Shown here: positions 9,626 to 19,100 of the stretch, piece after piece
Layout of the letters: every line of letters begins with the position of its first letter
Numbering within the stretch: the first letter of the stretch is position 1
Assembly: GCA_017461365.1 (NCBI GenBank)
Contig: JAFTYG010000055.1
Span: forward strand, 1 to 64,000
Direction: 5' to 3'
Length of the DNA stretch: 64,000 nucleotides
From: Clostridia bacterium
Lineage (GTDB): Bacteria; Bacillota; Clostridia; Oscillospirales; CAG-272
Program-made: the position numbers and the translations under genes
Notes under the pieces: generated by a model
Database searches by the model: none
Told to the model about the DNA's origin: nothing
The model's input: the letters and a program-made list of their open reading frames with translations, nothing else

Positions 9626-9766
9626 GCATAGCCTACAAAAAAGGATAAACAAGCTAACCGAAAAAGCCAAATTATAAAGTAAATGGTCATAGAGCAAGGG
9701 CTGACCTAAAGCAAAACGGTCATCTTTCAAAATTTGTTGTTCAATAATCAAAGATATGCAAAACGA

Positions 9767-9794
9767 TTGATTATTCATAAAAATATGATATAAT
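9767..9794 (+). promoter_or_regulatory. Promoter of the broken Cys-rich lipoprotein gene
   Basis: TTGATT, a 16-base spacer and an extended -10 (TGA then TATAAT at 9789-9794). It predicts a transcript start near 9801, some 38 bases before the ATG at 9839. Confidence 0.75.
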
Positions 9795-9838
9795 AAATTC
9801 ACCTATAAATAAGAATTTGACCAAACAGAGGAAATATT

Positions 9839-10806
9839 ATGAAAAAACAATTAAAACGTTAATAATCATTTGTTGTATGGCGTTATGTCTTACATTTTGC
9901 TTAACTGCTTGCTCAAGCAAGTGCGAGCATACATACGACAATGCTTGCGACGCTACCTGTAATGAGTGTGGACATACAAGAGAAGTGTCGGCGCATCAGT
10001 GGAAGGACTCTGATTGCAGTTTTCCTAAGACCTGTACTGTCTGCGGACATACAGAAGGAGAAGCGCTTATGCACGACTTTGCAGATGCAACCTGCATTGC
10101 TCCCAAAACCTGTAAGCTTTGTGGGACAACCGATGGCGACGCGCTCGGTCACACACCTGAAGCCGATGACGGCTACTGTACCACATAGGTGGTCTGCTCG
10201 GTCTGCGGAGATGTTACCACCACTGCAAAGACCAATCATATCGCGCACGCCGACGACAACAAATGCACCACTCCCGTAACCTGTACCGCTTGCGATACGG
10301 TTATCATCGAAGCAAAAACGGCACACGACCATTCGGGCGAATGGCTGAGCGACGGCGACGGACATTGGCACGTTTGTAAGAGTGACGCTTGCACCGTAAT
10401 CGATGTTAAGACCGAACATACCAAGGGAACTGACGGAAAATGTATCGATTGCGGATATATCGTAGAGGTCGTTCCGCCCCACGATCACGAGTACACAACG
10501 CTGAGGTACAATGAAACCCATCGTTGGAAGGAATGCTCTTGTGAAGCAAAGGACGAAAGCGCAAAAACACCTCACTCCGCAACCGATGACGGAGATTGCA
10601 CCACCGCATTGGTTTGCGACTGCGGACACACCATAACAAAGGCGAAAGACCACGTAGCAGGCGAGGATGACGGAAACTGCACAACCGCGGTCAAGTGCGT
10701 GAGTTGCGACAAGGATGCCGTAGCGGCAACGACAGGTCATAACGACACCAACCAAGATTACACCTGTGACAATGACGGTTGTCAAGTAACGGTTGACGCA
10801 CCCTGA
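9839..10806 (+). pseudogene. Cys-rich repeat lipoprotein gene broken by a frameshift and an in-frame TAG
   Basis: The ATG at 9839 has a good ribosome binding site (AGAGGAAA) but reads only MKKQLKR before a stop. Adding one A to the six-A run right after the ATG restores MKKTIKT and a full signal peptide ending in the lipobox LTAC. Downstream, the frame is cut again by TAG at 10186-10188, inside a repeat whose other copies read through (DDGDCTTALVC, DDGNCTTAVKC, but DDGYCTT-stop-VVC). Both halves keep regular Cys-x-x-Cys-Gly and His spacing, which suggests repeated zinc-ribbon-like modules. An in-frame TTG at 9817 would avoid the first lesion but lacks a ribosome binding site. The intact function is unknown. 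TAG serves as a normal stop in sigF in this window, so recoding is unlikely. Confidence 0.75.
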
Positions 10807-10831
10807 GTGTCCATCGTCCGCGCAATCGCGT

Positions 10832-10874
10832 AAATTATATTAGCCTACGCAGTTTGCGTAGGCTAATATAATTT
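10832..10874. terminator. Bidirectional intrinsic terminator
   Basis: A perfect 20-base inverted repeat with a 3-base loop (arms 10832-10851 and 10855-10874), AT-rich at the base, lies between the broken gene and the convergent epimerase gene. Confidence 0.8.
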
Positions 10875-10901
10875 ATAAGAGATCTGATATTATTTATTCG
10901 A

Positions 10902-11567
10902 TCAGTTGATCGACTCGCGCATCTTCTTGACCGACTCCGACATGGGAACTCCCGCCTTGAATAGCGAGGACGTACCCGCAACGAATATATCTGCTCCCGC
11001 GTCGCTCATCTTGCGCGCGTTCTCAAAGCTTACGTTTCCGTCGACCTCGATCTCGACCTGCGTGTATCCCCTTTCATCAAGGTATCTGCGAAGCGCCGTT
11101 ATCTTTTCAAGACACTGAGGAACGAGCTTCTGTCCCGCAAAGCCGGGATTTACCGTCATAAGAAGCACCGCATCTATGTCGGGGAGCACCCATTCAAGCA
11201 CCTCTATAGGAGTTGCGGGATTGAGAGCTACCATAGCCTTTGCGCCTCGGCTCTTTATCTGAGAAAGCGCGCGCTGAAGATGCTTTGTGCTCTCATAATG
11301 CACCGAAACGTAGTCACCCTCGCCGAACTCAAACCAATCGAGCTTCTTTTCGGGCTCTTCCACCATCAGATGAAGATCTATCGGAATATGTGTCTCTCTT
11401 TTGAGTATCTTACAAAAATCGGTTCCAAGAGTATAGTTTGAAACGAAGTGACCGTCCATAATATCAACGTGGATATACTCAATTCCGTTATCCTCAAAAT
11501 CGCGGACACACTCCTTCAAATTCATAAAATCTGCGCACATAATAGACGGCGATATTTGCTTTTTCAT
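10902..11567 (-). CDS. Ribulose-phosphate 3-epimerase family enzyme (Rpe/AlsE-like)
   Basis: A 221-residue TIM barrel with family motifs: SPSIMCADF near the start, HVDIMDGHF (metal and catalytic Asp), DLHLMVEEP, and VNPGFAGQ. It interconverts a ketopentose or ketohexose phosphate at C3. The substrate may be D-ribulose-5-P or, given its neighbour, D-allulose-6-P or a related sugar. The ATG overlaps the stop of the dehydrogenase by 4 bases, so the two are translationally coupled. Paired with a polyol-type dehydrogenase and opposite a DeoR regulator, it is more likely a catabolic epimerase than the housekeeping rpe. Confidence 0.85.
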   Translation of the reverse strand: MKKQISPSIMCADFMNLKECVRDFEDNGIEYIHVDIMDGHFVSNYTLGTDFCKILKRETHIPIDLHLMVEEPEKKLDWFEFGEGDYVSVHYESTKHLQRALSQIKSRGAKAMVALNPATPIEVLEWVLPDIDAVLLMTVNPGFAGQKLVPQCLEKITALRRYLDERGYTQVEIEVDGNVSFENARKMSDAGADIFVAGTSSLFKAGVPMSESVKKMRESIN

Positions 11568-12571
11568 TTGTCCTCTACCTCCAACATTACCTTCTGATAA
11601 AAATCCGTTCTGTCCCGCATCATCTCAAATGCATACATATAGTCCCCGTTTATCCCAATTCGATGGGTAATGAGCTTCTCGGGAGTAATAATTCTCTCCG
11701 ACATAGCGCTTATAGCATCGCGCCAATCGTTCTGTATTTCACCGAAAGAGGAGTTCCAAGTACCCAAAAGCCTGAGCTCTTTGCGAAGGATATACCAATA
11801 TTCCTGCTGTGAAAGTTCAATACCTCTTGAAGGATTTCCCATAAGTACGATCTGTCCAAACGGCTTCAAGGCTTTGAGACAACGGGCAAGAGCTGCCCCC
11901 GCACCTGTACCCTCTATGGACACATCTACGTCAATACCATCTTCATATTCGTAAAATCCAAGCTCCCTCGCCGCCTTGATCTTTCTTTCATCAAGGTCAA
12001 AGAAGTACACCTTTTCCGCTCCTTTGTTCGTCGCCCACATAGCGGCAATGAGACCTATCGGGCCCGCGCCCGAGATAAGCAGGCTCTTTCCCGTCAAATC
12101 ACCGAGCTTCTTTACTGCATGGCAGGCAACCGCAGAGGGCTCGCACATAGCGCCCGCCGCAAGGCTTACGCTGTCGGGAAGCGTGAGAATATTCCAACGC
12201 TTTACCGAAATATATTCCGCCATTGCGCCGTCTCTGCGAGAGCCGTAGTAATCGTAATTTGAGCAAAGCGCGTAATTTTCTGCCTTGCAGGACTCACATT
12301 CAAAGCACGGGAGAAGCGGAAATACCGCAACTCTTTTCCCCGTCAGCTCCCCTTTGGGATCATATTCAACCGTACCCGAAAATTCGTGTCCGATCACCGT
12401 GGGAAAATGGTATGTACCCTTGTCAAACACACGCGGAATATCGCTTCCGCAAATTCCGCAGTACGCAACGCGTACGAGCACCTCATCGTCTTGCGTTTCC
12501 GCTACGGGTAGCTCATCCAAGCGAAGGTCTCCCACTGCGTGAAGATTTAATGCTTTCATTGTTTTTTTCAT
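11564..12571 (-). CDS. Zinc-dependent medium-chain alcohol/polyol dehydrogenase
   Basis: 335 residues of the MDR superfamily: catalytic-zinc motifs CGICGSD and GHEFSG, a structural zinc Cys cluster (CFECESCKAENYALC), and a Rossmann fold with GAGPIGLIA. It is close in style to galactitol-1-phosphate and sorbitol dehydrogenases, oxidising a sugar alcohol or its phosphate with NAD. GAGGA lies 7 bases before the ATG at 12571. It is the first gene of a two-gene operon with the epimerase and shares a face-to-face promoter region with the DeoR gene. Confidence 0.85.
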   Translation of the reverse strand: MKKTMKALNLHAVGDLRLDELPVAETQDDEVLVRVAYCGICGSDIPRVFDKGTYHFPTVIGHEFSGTVEYDPKGELTGKRVAVFPLLPCFECESCKAENYALCSNYDYYGSRRDGAMAEYISVKRWNILTLPDSVSLAAGAMCEPSAVACHAVKKLGDLTGKSLLISGAGPIGLIAAMWATNKGAEKVYFFDLDERKIKAARELGFYEYEDGIDVDVSIEGTGAGAALARCLKALKPFGQIVLMGNPSRGIELSQQEYWYILRKELRLLGTWNSSFGEIQNDWRDAISAMSERIITPEKLITHRIGINGDYMYAFEMMRDRTDFYQKVMLEVEDK

Positions 12572-12599
12572 AAAAATTCCTCTTTTTTCGTTATAGCTC

Positions 12600-12628
12600 T
12601 TGATATTTCATTTAACTTGTATTATAAT
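12600..12628 (+). promoter_or_regulatory. Promoter of the DeoR-type regulator gene
   Basis: TTGATA (12600-12605), 17-base spacer, TATAAT (12623-12628). Its -10 shares the palindrome ATTATAAT with the divergent promoter on the other strand. Confidence 0.8.
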
Positions 12629-12649
12629 AAATCAAGCACGTTCGGTCAA
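12621..12649 (-). promoter_or_regulatory. Promoter of the dehydrogenase-epimerase operon
   Basis: On the minus strand: TTGACC (12649-12644), 17-base spacer, TATAAT (12626-12621). The -10 hexamer overlaps the -10 of the divergent promoter, so only one polymerase could bind at a time. Confidence 0.8.
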
Positions 12650-12740
12650 GTATCGGCGGATATATTGACCAACTATCACTATTTGCGTAAAACAATGTCA
12701 AAAATGAGCACATTCGAGCAAAGGAGGATAACTTTTAACT

Positions 12741-13448
12741 ATGTTTAACGTAGAAAGACAGGAAGAGATAATGCGTCTTTTGGAGCAAAGAAAAAGCATG
12801 ACGGTACACACGCTTTCACAGCTTTTGTTTACAAGCGAATCAACCGTTCGGCGCGATCTTTCGGAGCTTGAACGGGCGGGGCGAGTGCGCCGTACGTTCG
12901 GCGGCGTGGTGCTTGAGGAGACACTGACAAAGGAGGTTCCGCTTCTGCTCCGTCGCTCACAGAACCATCGCGCAAAGGAAATAATCGCCGCAAAGGCACG
13001 TCCTCTTTTGTCAAACGGAAAGGTCATATTTCTCGATGCTTCATCTACTGTCGCGCATCTTGTGCCGATACTCGGAGAATTTTCCGATCTGACCGTTATG
13101 ACAAATTCTCCGAATACTGCGCTTGAGCTTGGCGCTCTCGGTATTCGTACCTATTGCACGGGAGGACTTTTGCTTGAAGCGTCTCAGGCATTCGTAGGCG
13201 CGGAGGCGGAGGACACCGTAAGGCGCTTTAATGCTGACCTGATGTTTTTTTCAAGCAGGGGCGTAGACCGCGACGGAAATATTACCGACTCGTCGGTGGA
13301 AGAATCGCGCCTGAGACTCGCCATGATGCAGAGGGCAAGAAAAAAATATTTTTTATTCGACACCGATAAATACGAAAAGAAATACATATACAATCTTTGC
13401 AACGTCAGTGAAATTGACGGCGTTATCTCAAATGAGGATATATTTTAA
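12741..13448 (+). CDS. DeoR/GlpR-family sugar-phosphate-responsive regulator
   Basis: 235 residues. The N-terminal winged helix carries the family signature (TSESTVRRDLSELERAGRVRR), and the C-terminal DeoR sensor domain has FLDASST, MTNSPN and FFSSRGVD, which bind a phosphorylated sugar. GGAGG precedes the ATG. It is divergent from the dehydrogenase-epimerase operon and 18 bases ahead of a CE15-like esterase gene, so it probably controls both through the shared promoter region. Confidence 0.9.
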   Translation: MFNVERQEEIMRLLEQRKSMTVHTLSQLLFTSESTVRRDLSELERAGRVRRTFGGVVLEETLTKEVPLLLRRSQNHRAKEIIAAKARPLLSNGKVIFLDASSTVAHLVPILGEFSDLTVMTNSPNTALELGALGIRTYCTGGLLLEASQAFVGAEAEDTVRRFNADLMFFSSRGVDRDGNITDSSVEESRLRLAMMQRARKKYFLFDTDKYEKKYIYNLCNVSEIDGVISNEDIF

Positions 13449-13466
13449 GATCATAGAGGTGATATT

Positions 13467-14492
13467 ATGAAAAAGATCAATAGTCTGCCGAGTCCTATCG
13501 GCATCTCAAGAGAAGAGATTATGGCTTTGCTGCTCCGTGAGGAATACGGCGTGCTCCCTGCCAGCCCGTTTTCGGTAACGGCAACGGAGGTATCTTGCGA
13601 TAAAAAATTCTGCGCCGCGCGTGCCGAGCTTCTTACGCTTACCTTACATTGTAAGGCGGAGTTCGGGGAATTTTCCTTTCCCTTGTATTACGCCCGTCCG
13701 ACGAGATCGGGCTCTCCCGTTCCCTGCTTTATACACATAAATTTCCGCGATCTTATTCCCGACAGGTATCAACCCACCGAAGAGATAATAGATAAGGGCT
13801 ACGCTACTCTTACATTTTGCTATAAAGACGTTTCATCCGACGACGGAGATTTTTCGAACGGACTTGCGGGAGTAGTATATCCCGACGGAAAGCAAACCTC
13901 CGATGGATGCGGAAAGATAGGTCTTTGGGCATGGGCGGCGTGCGCGGTGCTTGAATATGCTCTTACTCTGCCCGAGCTTGATCACTCAAAAATAAGCGTT
14001 GTCGGTCACTCGCGTCTCGGAAAAACAGCTCTTCTAGCGGGGGCGCTTGACTCACGCTTCTTCTGCGCATTTTCAAATAATTCGGGATGCGGCGGCGCGG
14101 CTCTCTCACGAAGCAATACGGGAGAAACTGTACGAAAGATCACCGATCGTTTTCCCTATTGGTTCTGCAAGAGCTTTAAGCAATACGCCGATAATGAGGA
14201 GGCGCTAACGTTTGACCAGCACTTTCTTCTTGCGGCAAATGCGCCTCACAAGGTCTACGTGGCAAGCGCCGAGGAGGATCTATGGGCTTGTCCAGACAAT
14301 GAATATCTGTCCTGCGTTGAAGCGAGCGCGTATTACGAGGCTCTCGGTATTTCAGGCTTTGAGCATCCCGACCGTATGCCCAAGGTCGGTGAGAGCTTTC
14401 ACGGCGGAAATATCGGCTATCACATCCGCTCGGGCTGTCATTATCTGAGCCGTGAGGATTGGAACAGATACATTGAGTTTTTAAGCAAATGA
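13467..14492 (+). CDS. Alpha/beta hydrolase, CE15 glucuronoyl-esterase-like
   Basis: 341 residues with no signal peptide. The nucleophile elbow GHSRLGK (Ser182) resembles the G-C/H-S-R-x-G-K signature of CE15 glucuronoyl esterases. A late His in ESFHGGNIGYH would complete the triad, and acidic residues lie at AEEDLWA. CE15 enzymes cut esters between glucuronic acid on xylan and lignin alcohols; an intracellular member would act on imported fragments. It lies in an operon with the DeoR gene. A different ester substrate is quite possible. Confidence 0.65.
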   Translation: MKKINSLPSPIGISREEIMALLLREEYGVLPASPFSVTATEVSCDKKFCAARAELLTLTLHCKAEFGEFSFPLYYARPTRSGSPVPCFIHINFRDLIPDRYQPTEEIIDKGYATLTFCYKDVSSDDGDFSNGLAGVVYPDGKQTSDGCGKIGLWAWAACAVLEYALTLPELDHSKISVVGHSRLGKTALLAGALDSRFFCAFSNNSGCGGAALSRSNTGETVRKITDRFPYWFCKSFKQYADNEEALTFDQHFLLAANAPHKVYVASAEEDLWACPDNEYLSCVEASAYYEALGISGFEHPDRMPKVGESFHGGNIGYHIRSGCHYLSREDWNRYIEFLSK

Positions 14493-14503
14493 TTTATCAA
14501 AAA

Positions 14504-14533
14504 ACGCTGAAGCGATAACGTTCGCCTCAGCGT
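14504..14533. terminator. Intrinsic terminator between convergent genes
   Basis: A ~12-bp hairpin (arms 14504-14515 and 14521-14533, with G-U pairing) followed by CTTTTC on the plus strand and an A-rich flank for the minus strand. Confidence 0.8.
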
Positions 14534-14549
14534 CTTTTCAATATAAAAT

Positions 14550-16040
14550 TTACGGAACGGCAACCGTTATCTGTCGGTATCCACAGCTATCGCGCTGTCC
14601 GCTCTCGATAACCGAAAGTCTGTCGAGATCGGCGTAGCACGAATAGGAATATCTGTTGCCGTAAAGCAGATTTTCTTTTTCTATCGCTTTACAGAAATAG
14701 GGCGAGCCACCGCGAGTGAGCGACACACTTCCGCAGTTATAGGTATGTACTGCGGCAACCACGGGATACGGCGTATCTCCTACAAGCTCGGAAATATCTA
14801 TCTGCGTATCCGCCGTTTCACTTCCGCAGATATACACGAATATAAATTCAAGCTCTCCGTCCTTGACGTAAAAGCTCTCAGCAAGCAGACCGCCAATGTT
14901 TTTCGATGAACGCCGCTCAAGTATTACATCGGGCTTAGAAAACGCAGCTCCTCCGTTATCGGTAAGAGCAGAATATGAGCTTACCGCCTCGCGCAGATTT
15001 TGCGCGTCGGTGTCTTCAAGCGCTCCGCACATGAACATATCGGGAGAATATTCGCCTATCGCGCCGCACAGCGCGGTGATCTCGGAGAGCGCATCGAACG
15101 GTAAAATATCGAACAGTGAAAACGAGCCGATCTGCGTCTCTGTACTGTGGTAGGGTATGAACAAGGACGACGGAAGCTTGGGTGAAAGCGTTCCCTCTTT
15201 TCCATCCGCGCAGAGAAGCTCAAAAAATCGCTCTGTCACGGTCTTGATCCCGTATGCATCGGGAGCCTTGAGAATAACGGATTTTCCTGTAAATTCAAGC
15301 TCTGCTCTTCCGCTCATGCAATCCTTACCGTTGATCTCGATATAGATATATCTCTGCTCATCTGACGGCGAGCCTATATGCACGTCGAGCCAATATCCGA
15401 ACGCTTCTGAAATATTATCTCTCAATTCGTACGCGCAAGACAGAGCATCAGCGTCATCGTTGCGGTACGCAAATATCGCATAGTCCGAAATATCTGCCTC
15501 TCCGATACTCAGGCTTTCGGCTGGATAGCTTCCCTCATAATCAAATCCTCCGCCATCGGGAATGAGACGCTTTTCATCTGACACGGGTAATATCTCGGTC
15601 TTAAATCGCTCTATTGCGGTAAGCGTTGCGCTGTCGTTAGCTCCGCAAATCACCGTAAAGTTACCGTAAGAGCGGCAGGTATAGTCCTTGCTTCTCATAA
15701 AACGGATATGCTTTGAGGCATCGGTACTGTTGACCTCTCCGACATAGACTGTCCATGCGCCTTCGGTATTCTCGACATTTTCACTATCGTAATAGAGCTC
15801 GGAGGTCACACCCGTCTCTGTCTCGATCGCCTCGCAAAGCAGACGCGCCGCATCCGAAAGCTTAGCCGATGCCGAGCTCGGTATCACTATCCTATATTCG
15901 GTTATAACTTCATTTTCTTCTGTTCCGAGTGAAATAAACGGATATTCCTGTTCGACATTATTCGACGCGCAGGAGGTAAACAAAAGGACCGCCAGCGTCA
16001 TAACGCTTACGATCCTTGCAATTTTTCCGAACGTGATCAA
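14550..16040 (-). CDS. Orphan lipoprotein with GH67-N-like modules
   Basis: The start is set at TTG 16040, which has GGAG 7 bases upstream and gives a signal peptide ending in LFTSC; the longer frame from 16100 would bury this signal. Residues ~40-260 contain two alpha/beta modules (YRIVIPSSAS...VYVGEVNST and DYAIFAYRNDD...IYIEINGKD) like those in the lipoprotein at 1716-3965. The C-terminal half shows no catalytic motif I recognise. A promoter with consensus hexamers lies at 16142-16170, overlapping the end of the mannosidase gene. It probably binds or processes glycans at the surface. Confidence 0.6.
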   Translation of the reverse strand: MITFGKIARIVSVMTLAVLLFTSCASNNVEQEYPFISLGTEENEVITEYRIVIPSSASAKLSDAARLLCEAIETETGVTSELYYDSENVENTEGAWTVYVGEVNSTDASKHIRFMRSKDYTCRSYGNFTVICGANDSATLTAIERFKTEILPVSDEKRLIPDGGGFDYEGSYPAESLSIGEADISDYAIFAYRNDDADALSCAYELRDNISEAFGYWLDVHIGSPSDEQRYIYIEINGKDCMSGRAELEFTGKSVILKAPDAYGIKTVTERFFELLCADGKEGTLSPKLPSSLFIPYHSTETQIGSFSLFDILPFDALSEITALCGAIGEYSPDMFMCGALEDTDAQNLREAVSSYSALTDNGGAAFSKPDVILERRSSKNIGGLLAESFYVKDGELEFIFVYICGSETADTQIDISELVGDTPYPVVAAVHTYNCGSVSLTRGGSPYFCKAIEKENLLYGNRYSYSCYADLDRLSVIESGQRDSCGYRQITVAVP

Positions 16041-16141
16041 GTTATTCTCCGATCCTTCGACACAGAGTGCGGAACTCTCTGTAAGCTCCGCGCTCCGCAT
16101 CTCAATTTAAAAAGTTAAAATAGGCAACAATCGTTCGACTT

Positions 16142-16170
16142 ATTATACCATATATCGACTTTTTTGTCAA
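16142..16170 (-). promoter_or_regulatory. Consensus promoter of the orphan lipoprotein gene
   Basis: TTGACA, 17-base spacer, TATAAT with an extended TGG. The -35 overlaps the stop codon of the upstream mannosidase gene, so the lipoprotein can be transcribed independently. Confidence 0.85.
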
Positions 16171-19100
16171 TCCTTTATAAGCTTGAGCGTTATTATCTCA
16201 AAATTCGACATCGGTATCTTCACTTTTCCATCGGATATACTAAGTTGTTCTACGTTATTTTCCATAAGGTCACAAAGATATGCCTTCGTATATTCACTCG
16301 GTACGCAAACGGTGACCTTGCTCTTGCGGTCAAATGCATCGTGAAGTCTTACTATAAGTCCCTCCCCGTCCTCTGCCTGCTTTACCGCTGTTATCACGGC
16401 ATTTTTACTGTCGGTCGAAACGAAAGAAAATCTTTCGGGAAGATCTCCGTTCGTCTTTTCTATTACGGAGGTGAGCAAGGGTTGATTTAACTCCCACGAC
16501 GCGCTGATAACGTCAGCCTCACGGAAATCTCCCGTATGAGGCATCAGCGAATACGTAAAGCTATGCTCTCCTATGTCTGCCTCGGGGTATGGGAAGGTAC
16601 CGCATTTGAGAATAGTAAGGCTCAATGTACTTCCCTCGGTGCTGTATCCGTATTTACAATCGTTCAGCATAGCCACTCCGTATCCGTTTTCGGCAAGGTC
16701 TACCCATTTATGTCCGTAGACCTCAAACCTTGCCTCATCCCACGAGGTATTTTCGTGTGTAGGCCGTGTAACGTGACCGAACTGCACGTCGTAGGTCGCG
16801 CACGTTGCGTGAACGTCCAAGGGGAATACAGCTTTGAGTATCTGATGGTGCTCATGCCAATCAAGCTCGGTTTCAAAGTCTATGCGGCTATTTTCGGAAT
16901 AAAGCCATACGTTCTGAGCTATCACTGAGTGCATATATTTACGCTCTACGTGAAATCCCGCTCTTGTTCCGTCATATATCGGAGTAACCGACGCATCCCC
17001 GTCGAGCGTATATTTTTTGAGCTTATAATAATCCTCTATCTCCCAGTTGTCATACTTTGTCGGGTGATCCTCAAAGACGGTAAGCACGTTTCCGTTTTGT
17101 CCGCGCTTTAGCACCTCTCTGTCCGCTCTTTTATCGAAGAGAGAGACTATCTGTCCCGCTCCGTTTAGTGTCATACGGTAGAACGCGTTTTCGGCTGTGA
17201 GTCTGCTTACGCTTACCTTGCTTTGAGTATCGGCGCCGCTTATCACCGCCCATCCGAACGAGGGTACGGTATCGGCTGTCTCAACGTATTTTCCGTCAAT
17301 CGAGGCAGACAGCTTTCGTTCAAAGCCCGTTGGGTTATAAACGAGCGTTCCTCCGTCGGTACAAAGCCTTGACGCTACAGCCTTAAGCTTATCCGCGACA
17401 ACTCCCTGTCCGTACTCTGTGATCTCGGCGTAATCCTTATCGGTTCTGTCGTAGACCTCTCCGATAGATGAGCCCGGAAGAATATCGTGGAACTGATTAT
17501 GAAGCACCTTTCGCCATTTTTTGTTCAAGCCCTCTCTGTCATAGCTGCCGCCAAGGTGCAGATCGGTCGCGGACAGCGCCTCGGCGTTTCCGAGGAGAAA
17601 TTCTGAGCGTCTGTTTCCTTTTTTGATCTTTGCCACAGACGTATATGTACCTCTGTGAAATTCAAGATAAAGCTCGCCCACCCAACGCGGAGTGCGATCG
17701 GTACGCTTGCAGGTAGCATCAAATTCTTCCTTTACGGTATCAAGATAGGGCGCAAGGAAGCTCATCTCTGTTACGGGCATTCCCGGCAAACCCTTGGCAA
17801 GTCGGCGCTGTGTCTCGAGCATTTCAGAGGTAGGGCCTCCGCCGCCGTCTCCGAAGCCGAAGCTCGTCATGGTATGCTTCGTGTATTCCTTTTGCTGAAA
17901 TCTATCCCACGTTCCCTTTATTTCGGTGGGGGTAAGGCGTCCGACATATGTAGTCTTTTGTTTATCTCTTCCGCGTATTCCGCCGTACGGCTGTGTAGTT
18001 ATAAATGACGTAAATATTTCGGTTCCGTCTATGCCCTCCCAATAAAATGCATCTTTGGGCATCATATTGGTATCGTTCCAGCTTATTTTTGAGGTAACAA
18101 AGTAATCGACTCCGCTCTTCTTTAGTATCTGCGGAAGCGCGGCGCTGTATCCGAACACGTCGGGAAGAAAGAGTACCCTGCTTTCCTTTCCGAATTCGTC
18201 TCTGAAAAATTTCTTGCCCATCATTATCTGTCTTACAAGGCTTTCTCCGCTTGTAAGATTACAATCGGGCTCAAGGTACATCGCGCCCTCGGGCTCCCAT
18301 CTACCGTCGGCTATAAGCTCCTTAAGCTCCCCGTACTTTTCGGGGGCTTCCTCTTTGAGGTATCTGTAAAGCTCGGGCTGAGACAGCGTAAATCTGTATT
18401 CGGGATACCTGTCCATAAGTGACTTTGCGGTAGAAAAGCTTCTTTGCATCTTTTCTCTCGTCTGCTCACGGTACCATTTCCATTCAACGTCTATATGAGT
18501 ATGTCCGATGCAGTGTACTACGGGCTTACCCTCGGTCGAGCAGAGCTTACCGTAAAATTCCTTTTCCATAAATCGGATAGCGCCGTCAAGTGTATCCTTC
18601 GCCGTTTCGCTTTCGGGATCGCGGAGGTCTACGATACGCGTAGCGTCTGCAAGCACCGACATCATACGGATATAATTCTCGTCTTCCCTACTCATCGTCT
18701 GACACGCATCGAACGGAACCTTTATATCGTAGTAAAGCTGTTCTATCTGTTTATTGACCGCGTACAGATCCATACGGCAATATACCGAGTCGTCTATCAT
18801 ACCGACGTAAAAATAGTTATGTAGATAATATTCGGTCAGAGGCTCTACATACGCATCGGTATGATTGGTATCAAGTCCCTGAACCATTTTACCGTTAAGA
18901 TACAGCAGTCCTTGGGGATTCAGCGTATCTGCCTTTCCCTCTTTTCCCGTTCTTGTACGCAAAACAAGGTATTCTCCGTCGGACACTGCGGGAGTGGTGA
19001 AGGCTGCTCTCAGCCAAAAGTGTCCGTCCATGCCCGAAAGCGGCATATCGGGGGTATAGGGCATCCACCCTTCGGCGGGTGGGGTGTTACTTTTTTTATA

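Noticed and set aside
9593..9802. 69-codon minus-strand frame upstream of the DUF4886-type lipoprotein
   Set aside because: It overlaps the consensus promoter at 9597-9625, has no ribosome binding site and low-complexity content.
10186..10188. TAG as a recoded sense codon (amber readthrough or code 15)
   Set aside because: sigF ends in TAG and no other gene here shows internal TAG; together with the upstream frameshift, decay is simpler.
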